11,902 bases of DNA from Acidobacteriota bacterium (GCA_020439725.1 JAGQSE010000368.1:1-11902); one strand, 5' to 3'. Shown: positions 1 to 7,451, counted from the first letter of the stretch. The notes: generated by a model not told the origin, from the letters alone. Program-made: numbers and translations.

Positions 1-1
1 C

Positions 2-1555
2 GATGGCGACGGCGACCTCGACGCGATCCTGGTCCAGGGCCGGAACCTGGCCGACATGGCGGCGGGACGCCCCGCGCCGCCGGGCGGCGGGACGCGCGTG
101 TTCCGGAACGACCTGACCGTCGACGCCGCGGGGAAGCCGACGCTTCGCTTCACCGATGTCACGGAGGAGAGTGGGCTCGACGCCCGCGGCTATGGCATGG
201 GCGTCGCCACCGGCGACTACGACGACGACGGCCGCATCGATCTCTACTGGACGGGATTCGGTCCCAACCAGCTGTGGCACAACGAGAGCGAGGATGGCGA
301 GATCCGGTTTCGCAACGTCACCGAGGAGGCGGGCGTCGAGGATGATCGCTGGTCCACCAGCGCCTCCTTCGTCGACCTCGACGCGGACGGCAGGCTCGAT
401 CTCTTCGTCGCCAACTACGTCGACTTTCGGCTGTCGAACCATCGACCCTGCCGCTCCGCCGGCGGCCGACCGGACTACTGCGGTCCCCAGTCGTACCATC
501 CGGAAACCGACCGCCTTTTCATCAACCGCGGTGACGGCACCTTTAGGGACGCCACCGCTACGGCCGGCCTGGCCGGGGAGAAGGGGAGCGGGCTGGGGGT
601 CGTGACCGCCGACTTCGACGGCGATGACCGGACGGACCTTTACGTCGCCAACGATCTGCAGCGCAACTTCCTCTGGGTCCGCAAGGATGCGGCCCATGAC
701 GCGCTCCAGTTCGAGAACGTCGCTCTCGAGCGCGGCTGCGCGGTCTCGATGCTCGGCCGCGCCCAGGCGTCGATGGGGGTGGTCGCCGGCGATATCGACA
801 ACGACGGCGACAGCGACCTGTTCATGACCCACCTCTCCGCCGACACCAACACCCTCTACATGAACGACGGCGCCGGTTTTTTCGAGGACCGGTCCTCGGC
901 CAGCGGTCTCGCCACCCCGAGCCTCCAGGCGACCGGCTTCGGCACCGCCTTCCTCGATTTCGACAACGACGGCTGGCTCGACGTCTTCGTCGCCAACGGC
1001 GCCGTCAAGGTGATCGAGGCGCAGGCGCGGGCCGGTGACCCGTTCCCGCTCAAGCAGCCCAATCAGCTGTTCGCCAATCGCCATGGGACCTTCGTCGACG
1101 TCAGCGCCGAGGCCGGCCCCGAGCTCGAGCGGCTCGAGGTGAGCCGTGGTGTGGCGGTGGGCGACGTCGACAACGACGGCCGGAGCGACATCCTGCTGGC
1201 CAACAACGAGGGACCGGCGCGGCTGCTGCTCAACCAGGCGGCGCCCGGAACCGCGTGGATCGGCCTTCGCGTACTGACGGCCTCGGGCCGCGACGCCCTC
1301 GGCGCCCGCGTCGAGGTGGTCCTGGGCGACGGCACGAGGCGCTGGCGGCGGGTCGCCACCGACGGCAGCTATCTCTCGGCCAACGACCCACGGGTCCTGG
1401 TGGGCCTCGGTGACCAGGAGGACGTGCGCGAGGTCCACGTCACCTGGCCCGGCGGCCACGAAGAAACCTGGCGAGATCTCTCGACCCGCCGCTACCACAC
1501 GCTCACGCCCGGTGGCGGCGAGCCGACTCCCACGAACCCGGAAGCCACGCCATGA
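2..1555 (+). CDS. FG-GAP/VCBS repeat protein with C-terminal ASPIC/UnbV domain (5' truncated)
   Basis: The reading frame is open to the left edge; the first visible codons already form a DGDGDLDA calcium loop, so the ATG at 56 is internal and the gene starts outside the window. Further aspartate-rich loops of the DxDxDG type lie at about 215-241 (DYDDDGRID), 374-400 (DLDADGRLD), 611-637 (DFDGDDRTD), 791-817 (DIDNDGDSD), 956-982 (DFDNDGWLD) and 1163-1189 (DVDNDGRSD). Each is followed by an LFVAN-like strand, the signature of FG-GAP/VCBS blades of an integrin-alpha-like beta-propeller. The C-terminus from about 1256 (WIGLRV... GARVEV... VHVTWPGG) matches the ASPIC/UnbV domain that closes CRTAC1-family proteins. 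These proteins are normally exported; the signal peptide would lie upstream. The stop overlaps the next start (ATGA), implying translational coupling with the parvulin gene. The exact role of this family is unknown; binding of calcium and of a surface or protein ligand is an inference. Confidence 0.93.
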   Translation, partial: DGDGDLDAILVQGRNLADMAAGRPAPPGGGTRVFRNDLTVDAAGKPTLRFTDVTEESGLDARGYGMGVATGDYDDDGRIDLYWTGFGPNQLWHNESEDGEIRFRNVTEEAGVEDDRWSTSASFVDLDADGRLDLFVANYVDFRLSNHRPCRSAGGRPDYCGPQSYHPETDRLFINRGDGTFRDATATAGLAGEKGSGLGVVTADFDGDDRTDLYVANDLQRNFLWVRKDAAHDALQFENVALERGCAVSMLGRAQASMGVVAGDIDNDGDSDLFMTHLSADTNTLYMNDGAGFFEDRSSASGLATPSLQATGFGTAFLDFDNDGWLDVFVANGAVKVIEAQARAGDPFPLKQPNQLFANRHGTFVDVSAEAGPELERLEVSRGVAVGDVDNDGRSDILLANNEGPARLLLNQAAPGTAWIGLRVLTASGRDALGARVEVVLGDGTRRWRRVATDGSYLSANDPRVLVGLGDQEDVREVHVTWPGGHEETWRDLSTRRYHTLTPGGGEPTPTNPEATP

Positions 1556-3576
1556 TCCTCGACACCTCGCTCCGACGTCTCGCCGTCTGCTGGTTCTCGC
1601 TCGGTCTTTTCGCCCTCGGCCCACTCGCGCCGGGCGCTCTCGCGACACCCGGCGACGACAGCCGGGCTGCGAGTTCGGCGACAGCCGGGTCCCCGGTCGT
1701 CGCCACCTGGAAGCCCCACGGGGAGGTGACCCAGGCGGACCTCGACCGCTGGATCGCCTACGAACGGTCGGCTGCCTCGGCCGAGGCAGAGGAGATCTCG
1801 AGCGAGAGCCAGGCTGCTCCTGATTCCGAGCTTTCCGACGACGAACGCACCGCGGCGCTCCGCCGCCTCGCGTTCATCGAGAGCTTCGCCGCGGAGGCCG
1901 AGCGAGACGGCCTCGCCGACTCCCGGAGCTCCCAGCTCCGTCTCGAGAGGGCGCGCCAGCGGCTGCTCGTCCCAAGGCTCCGCCGCCAGCTGGAGGCGCA
2001 GATCACGGTTTCGGACGCGGAGATCGACGAGCTTCTCCGCCAGAATCCCGACGCCTTCCACCGGCCGAAGAAGCTCAAGCTCCGCAACCTCTACAAGAAG
2101 CTCGGCGACGACCCCGACGTCGTGCGCGGGCAGATGGACCGGATCCACCAGCGCCTCGTCGCCGGTGCCGACTTCGCCGAGTTGGCGGAGCAGGAGTCCG
2201 AATCCCAGACCGGACCCCGGGGCGGCATGATGGGCTTCGTCGACCCGCAGGAGCTGCCGGCGGCCCTCGCCGGACCCGTGGCCCGCCTGGCACCCGGAGA
2301 GATCTCCCGGCCCCTCGAGTACGGCGGCGGGCTGACGATCTTCCAGTGCGAAGAGGTCCGTGAGGCCAAGGCCCCCTCGGCCGCCGAGCAGCGCCAGATC
2401 CTCCGCCGACAGCTCCTTCGGCAAAAGCATCGCCAGGCTTGGAGCGACTTCCAGGCGAAGCTCCTCGAGGAGGCCAAGCCCCGGTTGGACCCGGCGTCGG
2501 AGGGGATCGTCCTCGAGCTCCCCGACTACCGGCTGACCGCCAGCGACCTCGACCTGATCGCCCAGCTGCGCGCCGCCGGCACCGGAGCGAAGCTCGGCTC
2601 GCCTCAGCGGCGGGCGCTGCTCGACGAGTGGACCAGCGCGGTCCTGGCGACACGGCAGGCGGACGAGCTGGGGCTGGGCCACGATCCCGAGGTGGTCGAG
2701 ACGCTCCATTGGCGGCGCCTCGAGATCCTCGCCGAGGCGGCCATGGCCCGGAGCTACACCGCCGAGATCGGGGAACCGAGCGAGGCCGAACTCCGACGCT
2801 ATTTCGACGCGCACCGCGCGCGCTACCGCGAGCTGCCCGCCTACGATCTCGAGGTCCTCCACTTCGGCAAGGCCGAGGACGACCCGAAGCTCCTGGCCCG
2901 CGCCGAGGAGGTATCGCGCCGCCTGGCCGACGGCAGCCTCGACTTCGCCACCGCTGCCCGGCGCGACTCGATCGACCCTTCGGCCGCCGCCGGCGGTGCC
3001 GTCGGCTGGACGAGCAAGCGCCAGATCGCCCTCTTGGGCCCGACCGTCAGCCGCTCGATCGAGGCCCTCGAGCCCGGCGAACGGACGCCACTGCTCCACC
3101 TCGACACCGGTCTTTGGATCTTCGGTCTGAAGGGGCTTCGGGAAGCGCGGGAGCTGGGGTTCGAGGAGGTCGAAGGCAAGGTCCGCGACGATTGGTATCG
3201 CAGCCGGATCGCCCAGAACGGCTCGGATCTGCTCGATCGTCGCCTGCGCGAGATCGGGTTCGAGGTGGCGCCCACGACCTCCGCGCCACCACGGGTGGTT
3301 CGATGGTCGACCGCCAGCGAGTTCGAGTGCTACGGGTACCACGTCTATCGTGGCGAGAGCCCGGACGGGCCGTTCGAGCGGATGACCGCGAAGCCGATCG
3401 CGTGCGCGGGCACCAGCGACGTGCCCCAGTCCTATCGCTTCGAAGACGCCAGCGCGACGCCCGGGAAGGTCTACTACTACTACGTGGAAGCGCTCTCGAC
3501 CAGCGGCGAGCGCAAGCGCCTGACCCCCATCGGTGAGTCCCGCGGCGAGCCCGTGGCCACGAAGGACGAGGGCTGA
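1552..3576 (+). CDS. Secreted double parvulin-like (PpiC/SurA-type) protein with C-terminal fibronectin-III-like domain
   Basis: The product has 674 residues. The ATG overlaps the upstream stop in an ATGA. A signal peptide spans residues 1-31 (hydrophobic 10-30, cleavage after ALA). Residues about 50-170 form a SurA_N-like helical segment. The first parvulin-like domain is at about 172-270, with GGMMGF, a LAPGEISRPL turn and a closing GLTIF strand. A second helical linker follows, then parvulin-like domain two at about 427-530 (GGAVGW, ALEPGERTPLL, GLWIF). Residues about 580-660 look like a fibronectin-III fold (YGYHVYRGESPDGPF ... YRFEDASATPG ... YYYYVEALSTSGE). SurA-type proteins fold exported beta-rich clients in the periplasm. 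However, the usual histidine of the closing strand is Thr262 in domain one and Trp522 in domain two, so catalysis is doubtful and a chaperone role is more likely. The fn3-like tail is not part of SurA or PrsA. Coupling to the propeller gene suggests that protein as a client (inference). Confidence 0.88.
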   Translation: MILDTSLRRLAVCWFSLGLFALGPLAPGALATPGDDSRAASSATAGSPVVATWKPHGEVTQADLDRWIAYERSAASAEAEEISSESQAAPDSELSDDERTAALRRLAFIESFAAEAERDGLADSRSSQLRLERARQRLLVPRLRRQLEAQITVSDAEIDELLRQNPDAFHRPKKLKLRNLYKKLGDDPDVVRGQMDRIHQRLVAGADFAELAEQESESQTGPRGGMMGFVDPQELPAALAGPVARLAPGEISRPLEYGGGLTIFQCEEVREAKAPSAAEQRQILRRQLLRQKHRQAWSDFQAKLLEEAKPRLDPASEGIVLELPDYRLTASDLDLIAQLRAAGTGAKLGSPQRRALLDEWTSAVLATRQADELGLGHDPEVVETLHWRRLEILAEAAMARSYTAEIGEPSEAELRRYFDAHRARYRELPAYDLEVLHFGKAEDDPKLLARAEEVSRRLADGSLDFATAARRDSIDPSAAAGGAVGWTSKRQIALLGPTVSRSIEALEPGERTPLLHLDTGLWIFGLKGLREARELGFEEVEGKVRDDWYRSRIAQNGSDLLDRRLREIGFEVAPTTSAPPRVVRWSTASEFECYGYHVYRGESPDGPFERMTAKPIACAGTSDVPQSYRFEDASATPGKVYYYYVEALSTSGERKRLTPIGESRGEPVATKDEG

Positions 3577-3613
3577 GCCTGCCGCGCGGGGGTCAGCGCC
3601 GCCGCGAGGCTCA
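3574..3613. terminator. Possible bidirectional terminator between convergent genes
   Basis: A perfect 7-bp inverted repeat, TGAGCCT at 3574-3580 and AGGCTCA at 3607-3613, encloses a 26-nt GC-rich loop in the 39-bp gap between the two convergent parvulin genes. Its left arm includes the TGA stop of the plus-strand gene. No clear T-run follows on either strand, so termination is inferred mainly from position. Confidence 0.35.
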
Positions 3614-3615
3614 CA

Positions 3616-5379
3616 CTACCGGTCTTCGAACAGGTCGTTGAGCTGCTCGACCGAGACGTCGGGCTCGGGTAGCGCCGCCGCCTTGAGGGCCTCGAGCCCC
3701 TTGGGCAGGATCTCGAGCTTCGCCTGATCGAGGATCTGGGCCTCGAGGCGGTCGTAGAGCTCGGCCGTGTATTGCGCCACGTACGCGGCGGTAACCCGCT
3801 TCCGTGCCTCGTCGAACGGGATCGGCGTGGCCGGCGCGCGGTCGACGACCTCGACGACCTCGAAACCCGCCTGCGTGCGATAGGGCGCGGCCAGCTGCCC
3901 GGCGCCGAGGGGCGCGATCCGCTTGGGGAGCTTGGGTTGGACCTGCTTCATCTCGGCCTGGGTCAGCGCGCCGAGGTCGTCGATCTCGCCACCGAGCTTG
4001 GCCTTCAGGTCGTCGAGGGTGGTCCCGCCACCGCTCGCCGCGGCCTCGAGCGACTCCATGCGCGCCAACGGGTGTTGCCCGAGCGGCACGCGGAGCCGTC
4101 TCAGCGTCCACGTCGGCGGTTTGCTGAAGCTACCGACGTTGCTCTCATAGAACAGCCGCAGCTGCGTTTCGTCCTGCTCCGCCAGCTCGAGCAACCGCCG
4201 GTGACGCTGGCCCGAGGTCAACGACGCACGGCGCCACGCGGCCATGCGCTCCTCGAAGGTGTCGGCGGGAATCCAGCCCTCGGTCTGGCAACGTTGCGCT
4301 AGCGTCTCGCGGCGACGGACCTGCTCGAGGACCCGCCAGGCAAGCTCGACGGTCGCCACCGAACCTTCCGCGGCTTCCTTGTCGACCACCGCGCGCACCC
4401 GGGTCCGCAGGTCGCCGAGGGTCACTTCCTGCTCACCGATGCGCAGGACGACGGCGGAGGGGTCGCCGGCCTGGGCGATCTTCGCGAACTCCTTGCGGTC
4501 GAGGACGAGCGAGCCAGGCGGCGTAGGCGCCTCGGCGAGCAGCGCGTCGATGGCCTTCTCGCGCCGCTCGGTGGTCCGCTGCCGCCGAAGGTTGGGCGCA
4601 GCCTCTTCGAACGACAGCAACTTGGCGGGCAGGATCTGCTCGACATAAAACAGATGGAAGCCCCGAGGCGTCTCCACGGGTTTGCTCGGCACCCCCTCGT
4701 CGAGCCCTGCCACCACGGCACCGAAGGGAGCCGGCAACCGACCCGGCACCATCCAGCCCAACAGTCCGTCCTGGAGGCGGCTCTCGGAGTCCGAATATTC
4801 GCCGGCAAGGCGGAGAAAGCTCTCCCCCCGGAGGGTGCGCTCGCGGAGCGACCGGATCGTCTCGGCGGCACCGGGCGCCCGACGCAGGAAAATCTCGTAG
4901 GTCAGCCGGCGCTCGGGAGCCGAGAACTGCTCCGGGTGGGCGTCGTAGACCTCGCGAAGCTCGTCGTCGGTGACCGGCTCGATCTCGGGCAAGGCTTTGG
5001 ACAGACAGAGCTCGAGCGAAATGCGCTTCTCGGCCTCGCGACGGGCGGTCTCGAAGTCCGGGTCGTCGAAGAGTCGGCCCGTCTCCGCTTCGGCAAAAAG
5101 TCGACGCTCGACGACCATCTCGCGGATTTGGCCCGTGTACCAGGCGTCGAGGGGTTCCCCTGGCTTGGGACGTTCCGTCATCGGGAGCGCGAGAATCCGC
5201 TGATCGACCTCTCCAAGGGTGATCTGGCCGCCGTCGTAGCGGGCCACGACCGTGGCATCGCCCGTGGACTGATCGTCGATCGAGCCGGAGCCCGAGCCGC
5301 CACAGCCGGAGATCGATGCGATCAGGAAGAGGGAAGCGAGGGCTGTCGCCAGCCTCGGCGAGACGTTGAAATGGATCAC
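3616..5379 (-). CDS. Double parvulin-like (PpiC/SurA-type) peptidyl-prolyl isomerase lipoprotein
   Basis: The product has 587 residues and the start is GTG. No convincing Shine-Dalgarno sequence precedes it, but no better in-frame start lies nearby and this one gives an intact lipoprotein signal: hydrophobic residues 9-22 and lipobox I-S-G-C with Cys26, followed by a Gly/Ser tether. An envelope-anchored protein is expected. Residues about 42-150 are SurA_N-like (VVARYDGGQITLGEVDQRI, then helices). The first parvulin domain, about 155-250, is well preserved: SDSESRLQDGLLGWMVPGRLPAPFGAVVAGLDEG, then a closing GFHLFYV strand with His242. The second, about 418-515, is degenerate, and the equivalent residue is Glu507. 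This is therefore the more likely active isomerase of the two in the window. It converges on the other parvulin gene with a 39-bp gap. EpsD-type PpiC proteins occur in exosortase loci (known), but assigning this protein to that group would need a profile search. Confidence 0.88.
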   Translation of the reverse strand: MIHFNVSPRLATALASLFLIASISGCGGSGSGSIDDQSTGDATVVARYDGGQITLGEVDQRILALPMTERPKPGEPLDAWYTGQIREMVVERRLFAEAETGRLFDDPDFETARREAEKRISLELCLSKALPEIEPVTDDELREVYDAHPEQFSAPERRLTYEIFLRRAPGAAETIRSLRERTLRGESFLRLAGEYSDSESRLQDGLLGWMVPGRLPAPFGAVVAGLDEGVPSKPVETPRGFHLFYVEQILPAKLLSFEEAAPNLRRQRTTERREKAIDALLAEAPTPPGSLVLDRKEFAKIAQAGDPSAVVLRIGEQEVTLGDLRTRVRAVVDKEAAEGSVATVELAWRVLEQVRRRETLAQRCQTEGWIPADTFEERMAAWRRASLTSGQRHRRLLELAEQDETQLRLFYESNVGSFSKPPTWTLRRLRVPLGQHPLARMESLEAAASGGGTTLDDLKAKLGGEIDDLGALTQAEMKQVQPKLPKRIAPLGAGQLAAPYRTQAGFEVVEVVDRAPATPIPFDEARKRVTAAYVAQYTAELYDRLEAQILDQAKLEILPKGLEALKAAALPEPDVSVEQLNDLFEDR

Positions 5380-5418
5380 TGGAGGTGAAGCGGACGGAAG
5401 GAAAGGGGAAGGGCGAGA

Positions 5419-5445
5419 GCGGCGGGCCTCGACGAGACCCGCCGC
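5419..5445 (-). terminator. Rho-independent-type terminator of the LPVEL-protein gene
   Basis: A perfect 8-bp GC stem (GCGGCGGG at 5419-5426, CCCGCCGC at 5438-5445) encloses an 11-nt loop and lies just after the stop of the minus-strand gene ending at 5453. Read on the minus strand, the stem is followed by a pyrimidine-rich tract containing CCCCTTTTCC. It separates that gene from the downstream lipoprotein gene on the same strand, which would then need its own promoter within about 40 bp or read-through. Confidence 0.6.
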
Positions 5446-5452
5446 GGAAGGC

Positions 5453-6298
5453 TCACTCGACGTCGAAGGACATCAGCTCGACGGGCAGGACGTTGCCGGT
5501 GACCCGCACGAGACCGTTCAGGGTGCCACCGAAGTCGAAGGTGCTGGTGATGTTCGGCCCCATGCCGCCGGTGTAGCCGACGACGCCGTGGTGTCCCTGG
5601 GACTGGGTCGAGCCGGTGCCGAAGGCCGGGACGTAGCTGTTGGCGAAGTCACCGAACAGGACGAAGAAGGAGCTGCCGGTGTAGGAGGCCCCGAGCCCCG
5701 CGAAGGTCACCGTGTCGGTGACGCCGGTGGCGCCCGTGAAGGTGCTGAAGATCGCGAAGGCACCACCACCGCCCGTCTGCGGGCCCTCGATGACGAAGCC
5801 CGCGGAGCTGGTCGTGAAGGCCGGGCCCTGGACGACGACACCGACGACGGTCGAGACCGTGCCCGAGACCATCAACGGGTTGCCGGTGGCCGTGTTGAAG
5901 CGGTTGCCGATGATCGCGCCACCGCCGAACGAGTTCGTGATCACGCCGTCGTCATAGACGATCGAGCCGACGGCGCGCTCGACGGCATTCTGCGCATGGC
6001 CGGTGCGCGCCGTGGCCTTGAGGCCGCTGCCGGCCTTCAGGGGCTGCTGGCCGCGCGCCATCGCCTGGTCCTTCTTGAGCTCGAACCACAACGAGCGCCG
6101 CTCCGTAGCGGTCAGCTTCTGCAGCTCGGCCTTGCGCTCCTTCGCGGACAGGGCCGAGAGGGCCTTCACCTTGGCCTTGCGAGCGTCATCGCGAGAGGTG
6201 TCCCCTCCCTGGGCCAGGACGACGGGGATGACCGCCATCAGGAGCAGGGCGAAAGCGGCCAGGACAACGGTGCCCACTCGGGGCCGGTAGAAGCTCAT
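5453..6298 (-). CDS. Secreted Gly/Thr-rich protein of unknown function with C-terminal LPVEL motif
   Basis: The product has 281 residues. I place the start at the ATG at 6298 rather than the in-frame TTG at 6316, because AGAGGA (minus strand, 6308-6313) sits 9 nt upstream of the ATG. A signal peptide covers residues 1-29 (hydrophobic 9-29, cleavage after VLA). Residues about 33-85 form a charged, probably helical segment (ARKAKVKALSALSAKERKAELQKL), which is unusual for a mature N-terminus. Residues about 105-270 are Gly/Ser/Thr/Val-rich and look all-beta, without cysteines. The protein ends abruptly in VLPVELMSFDVE. An LPVEL-x-SF stretch is familiar near the C-termini of exported proteins in Bacteroidota, just before the sorting domain; here it is the very end. 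I do not recognise a family and assign no function. A surface or matrix protein is plausible. Confidence 0.8.
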   Translation of the reverse strand: MSFYRPRVGTVVLAAFALLLMAVIPVVLAQGGDTSRDDARKAKVKALSALSAKERKAELQKLTATERRSLWFELKKDQAMARGQQPLKAGSGLKATARTGHAQNAVERAVGSIVYDDGVITNSFGGGAIIGNRFNTATGNPLMVSGTVSTVVGVVVQGPAFTTSSAGFVIEGPQTGGGGAFAIFSTFTGATGVTDTVTFAGLGASYTGSSFFVLFGDFANSYVPAFGTGSTQSQGHHGVVGYTGGMGPNITSTFDFGGTLNGLVRVTGNVLPVELMSFDVE

Positions 6299-6404
6299 TT
6301 TTCTAGTTCCTCTCAAAGGCGATGTGGTTCGTCACGGGTCACGGGCCTTTGACACGGCGCTCACGCAGGAGGCGGCATCGGTGCTGTGACTTGAAAGCAC
6401 CGAG

Positions 6405-6434
6405 AGTGTCGCCCATCGGGTCTGCCGGTGTCAA
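6405..6434 (-). promoter_or_regulatory. Sigma-70-type promoter for the LPVEL-protein gene
   Basis: On the minus strand there is a perfect TTGACA -35 box (6429-6434), an 18-nt spacer and a weak GACACT -10 box (6405-6410), about 107 bp upstream of the ATG at 6298. The -35 is strong but the -10 matches only half the consensus, so this is a moderate call. Confidence 0.42.
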
Positions 6435-6522
6435 GCGCGTCTCCCCTGAAAATCTAGGGTTTCGTGGGCACCAGAGTCTTTTTGGCAAGACGGGAATTTC
6501 GCGCTTCCGTGGGCACAGAAGG

Positions 6523-6535
6523 GTCAAATTTTGAC
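6523..6535. promoter_or_regulatory. Palindromic operator-like site
   Basis: GTCAAATTTTGAC is a perfect 6-bp inverted repeat around one central base, in an A/T-rich patch of otherwise GC-rich DNA. It ends 28 bp before the -35 box of the first DUF11 gene, a position suited to an upstream activator. No equivalent palindrome is kept in front of the second DUF11 gene. Confidence 0.35.
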
Positions 6536-6563
6536 TTGTTGGAGATTGCCTCGCAGCGATTCG

Positions 6564-6592
6564 TTGTCCAAACCGCCCGAGTGTCCTAGAAT
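6564..6592 (+). promoter_or_regulatory. Sigma-70-type promoter of the first DUF11 gene
   Basis: A TTGTCC -35 box (6564-6569), 17-nt spacer and TAGAAT -10 box (6587-6592) lie 70 bp upstream of the ATG. The same TTGTCC and GTGTCCTAGAAT segments recur in front of the second DUF11 gene, while the DNA between and around them has diverged. That conservation supports function. Confidence 0.66.
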
Positions 6593-6662
6593 ACGCGGCG
6601 ACGCCCAGCTCGATCCGTCGAGGTTGAACTCGTTCCAGACTCTGATTCCGAGAGGTAGACCT

Positions 6663-7235
6663 ATGTCCCGCGTTTCTTCGCTCCCGATCCTCATGCTCCT
6701 GGCGGCCTTGGTTGCGTTGCCGACGACGGCCTTCGCCGGCGTGCAGAACACCGACCTCTCGATCACCAAGACGGACAACGTCACGTCCGTGACCCCCGGC
6801 GGCTCGGTGGTCTACACGATCGTGGCCTCCAACGCCGGCCCCGCCGACGCCACCGGAGCCACCGTCGCGGACACCTTCGACCCGATCCTCACCTGCACCT
6901 GGACCTGTGCCGCCTCGGCGGGTTCCAGCTGCACGGCCTCGGGCGCCGGTGACATCAACGACTCCGCGAATATCCTGAACGGCGGCAACGTGACCTATAC
7001 GGCCACCTGCACCGTCGACGTGGCCGCCACCGGCACCCTGGTCAACACCGCGACCGTGACCTCCGCTCAGACCGATCCCAACGGCGGCGACAACAGCGCC
7101 TCCGACACGGACACCATCGACGTCGTCGTGGGTCCGAACGACATCCCGACCGTCGGTACCCTGGGCCAGGTGGCGCTGGTGCTCTTCCTGCTGACCGCCG
7201 CCTTCTGGGCGCTGCGCCGCAAGAGCCGGGTGTAG
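6663..7235 (+). CDS. Secreted single-DUF11-domain protein with IPTL-CTERM-like sorting tail
   Basis: The product has 190 residues. The ATG at 6663 is chosen because AGAGG (6651-6655) lies 7 nt upstream and it begins a clean signal peptide (MSRVSSLPILMLLAALVALPTTAFA, 25 residues). The in-frame ATG at 6531 lies upstream of the promoter. Residues about 30-155 are one DUF11 domain (conserved repeat, immunoglobulin-like beta-sandwich): DLSITKTD, GGSVVYTIVASNAGP, VADTFDPIL, NTATV, DNSASDTDT. Four cysteines (CTWTC, SSC, ATC) could form two disulfides. Residues 161-190 are a sorting tail: IPTVGTLGQ, a hydrophobic helix and the basic end RRKSRV. This resembles IPTL-CTERM, which is processed by an exosortase (XrtH) in characterised cases, but the usual Trp of IPTLxxWG is Leu here. 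The protein is expected to be exported, held by the tail and then cut and transferred to the surface. It is a paralogue of the next gene. Confidence 0.9.
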   Translation: MSRVSSLPILMLLAALVALPTTAFAGVQNTDLSITKTDNVTSVTPGGSVVYTIVASNAGPADATGATVADTFDPILTCTWTCAASAGSSCTASGAGDINDSANILNGGNVTYTATCTVDVAATGTLVNTATVTSAQTDPNGGDNSASDTDTIDVVVGPNDIPTVGTLGQVALVLFLLTAAFWALRRKSRV

Positions 7236-7291
7236 GAAGCCGGGCCCTGGCCCCTCGAGTGCCGCCGGCGCGGTGCTCGACAGAGATCTCT

Positions 7292-7323
7292 AAAGGCTGA
7301 CGCCGTTGCGGCGTCAGCCTTTT
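7292..7323 (+). terminator. Strong Rho-independent terminator of the first DUF11 gene
   Basis: A perfect 14-bp stem (AAAGGCTGACGCCG at 7292-7305, its complement at 7309-7322) with a TTG loop ends in TTTT. It lies 57 bp after the stop codon. Because the arms begin with AAA and end with TTT, it could work in both directions. Confidence 0.92.
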
Positions 7324-7338
7324 CTGCGTCTTGGGGTC

Positions 7339-7364
7339 CAGAAGGACATCACACGGTCCTTCTG
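7339..7364. promoter_or_regulatory. Second hairpin or operator-like inverted repeat
   Basis: CAGAAGGAC (7339-7347) and GTCCTTCTG (7356-7364) form a perfect 9-bp inverted repeat with an 8-nt centre, 88 bp upstream of the second gene's -35 box and 16 bp after the terminator. It has no T-run, so an operator or a backup stem is more likely than a second terminator. Function is unknown. Confidence 0.35.
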
Positions 7365-7451
7365 CACGCAGAGCATTGCGCGCTTCCGTCTTCGTGGAAG
7401 GAACCAACTGTCGAAGGAGATGGCAGGCGACGGGCATCGCCACCGATTGCG

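Larger units (their letters stand above)
6299..6662. other. Divergent intergenic control region (364 bp)
   Basis: This gap separates the divergent LPVEL-protein gene and the first DUF11 gene and is visibly richer in A/T than the coding DNA. It holds a promoter for each direction and a short palindrome at 6523-6535. It also contains a 7-bp tandem repeat of GTCACGG at 6331-6344 and two copies of GTGGGCAC at 6464-6471 and 6509-6516. No convincing gene was found in it. Confidence 0.75.

Noticed and set aside
1492..3342. 616-codon open frame on the minus strand opposite the parvulin-fn3 gene
   Set aside because: It is a shadow of high-GC coding DNA: low-complexity Arg/Ala/Gly sequence, no recognisable domain, and it lies opposite a gene with clear domains, signal peptide and coupled start.
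2439..3536. 365-codon plus-strand frame inside the parvulin-fn3 gene
   Set aside because: The translation is almost entirely Arg/Ala/Pro/Gly, typical of an out-of-frame reading of GC-rich DNA.
6299..6316. TTG start six codons upstream of the LPVEL-protein ATG
   Set aside because: The TTG lies within or before the Shine-Dalgarno sequence that serves the ATG at 6298.
5366..6352. 328-codon plus-strand frame opposite the LPVEL-protein gene
   Set aside because: No domain, signal or ribosome-binding site; the minus-strand gene has a signal peptide, Shine-Dalgarno site, promoter and terminator.
6379..6402. 7-bp inverted repeat CGGTGCT/AGCACCG
   Set aside because: It straddles the predicted transcription start of the minus-strand promoter and has no T-run, so neither a terminator nor a leader structure can be argued.
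6464..6516. Two copies of GTGGGCAC 45 bp apart
   Set aside because: Two short 8-mers only, not repeated before the duplicated gene; too weak to call an operator.
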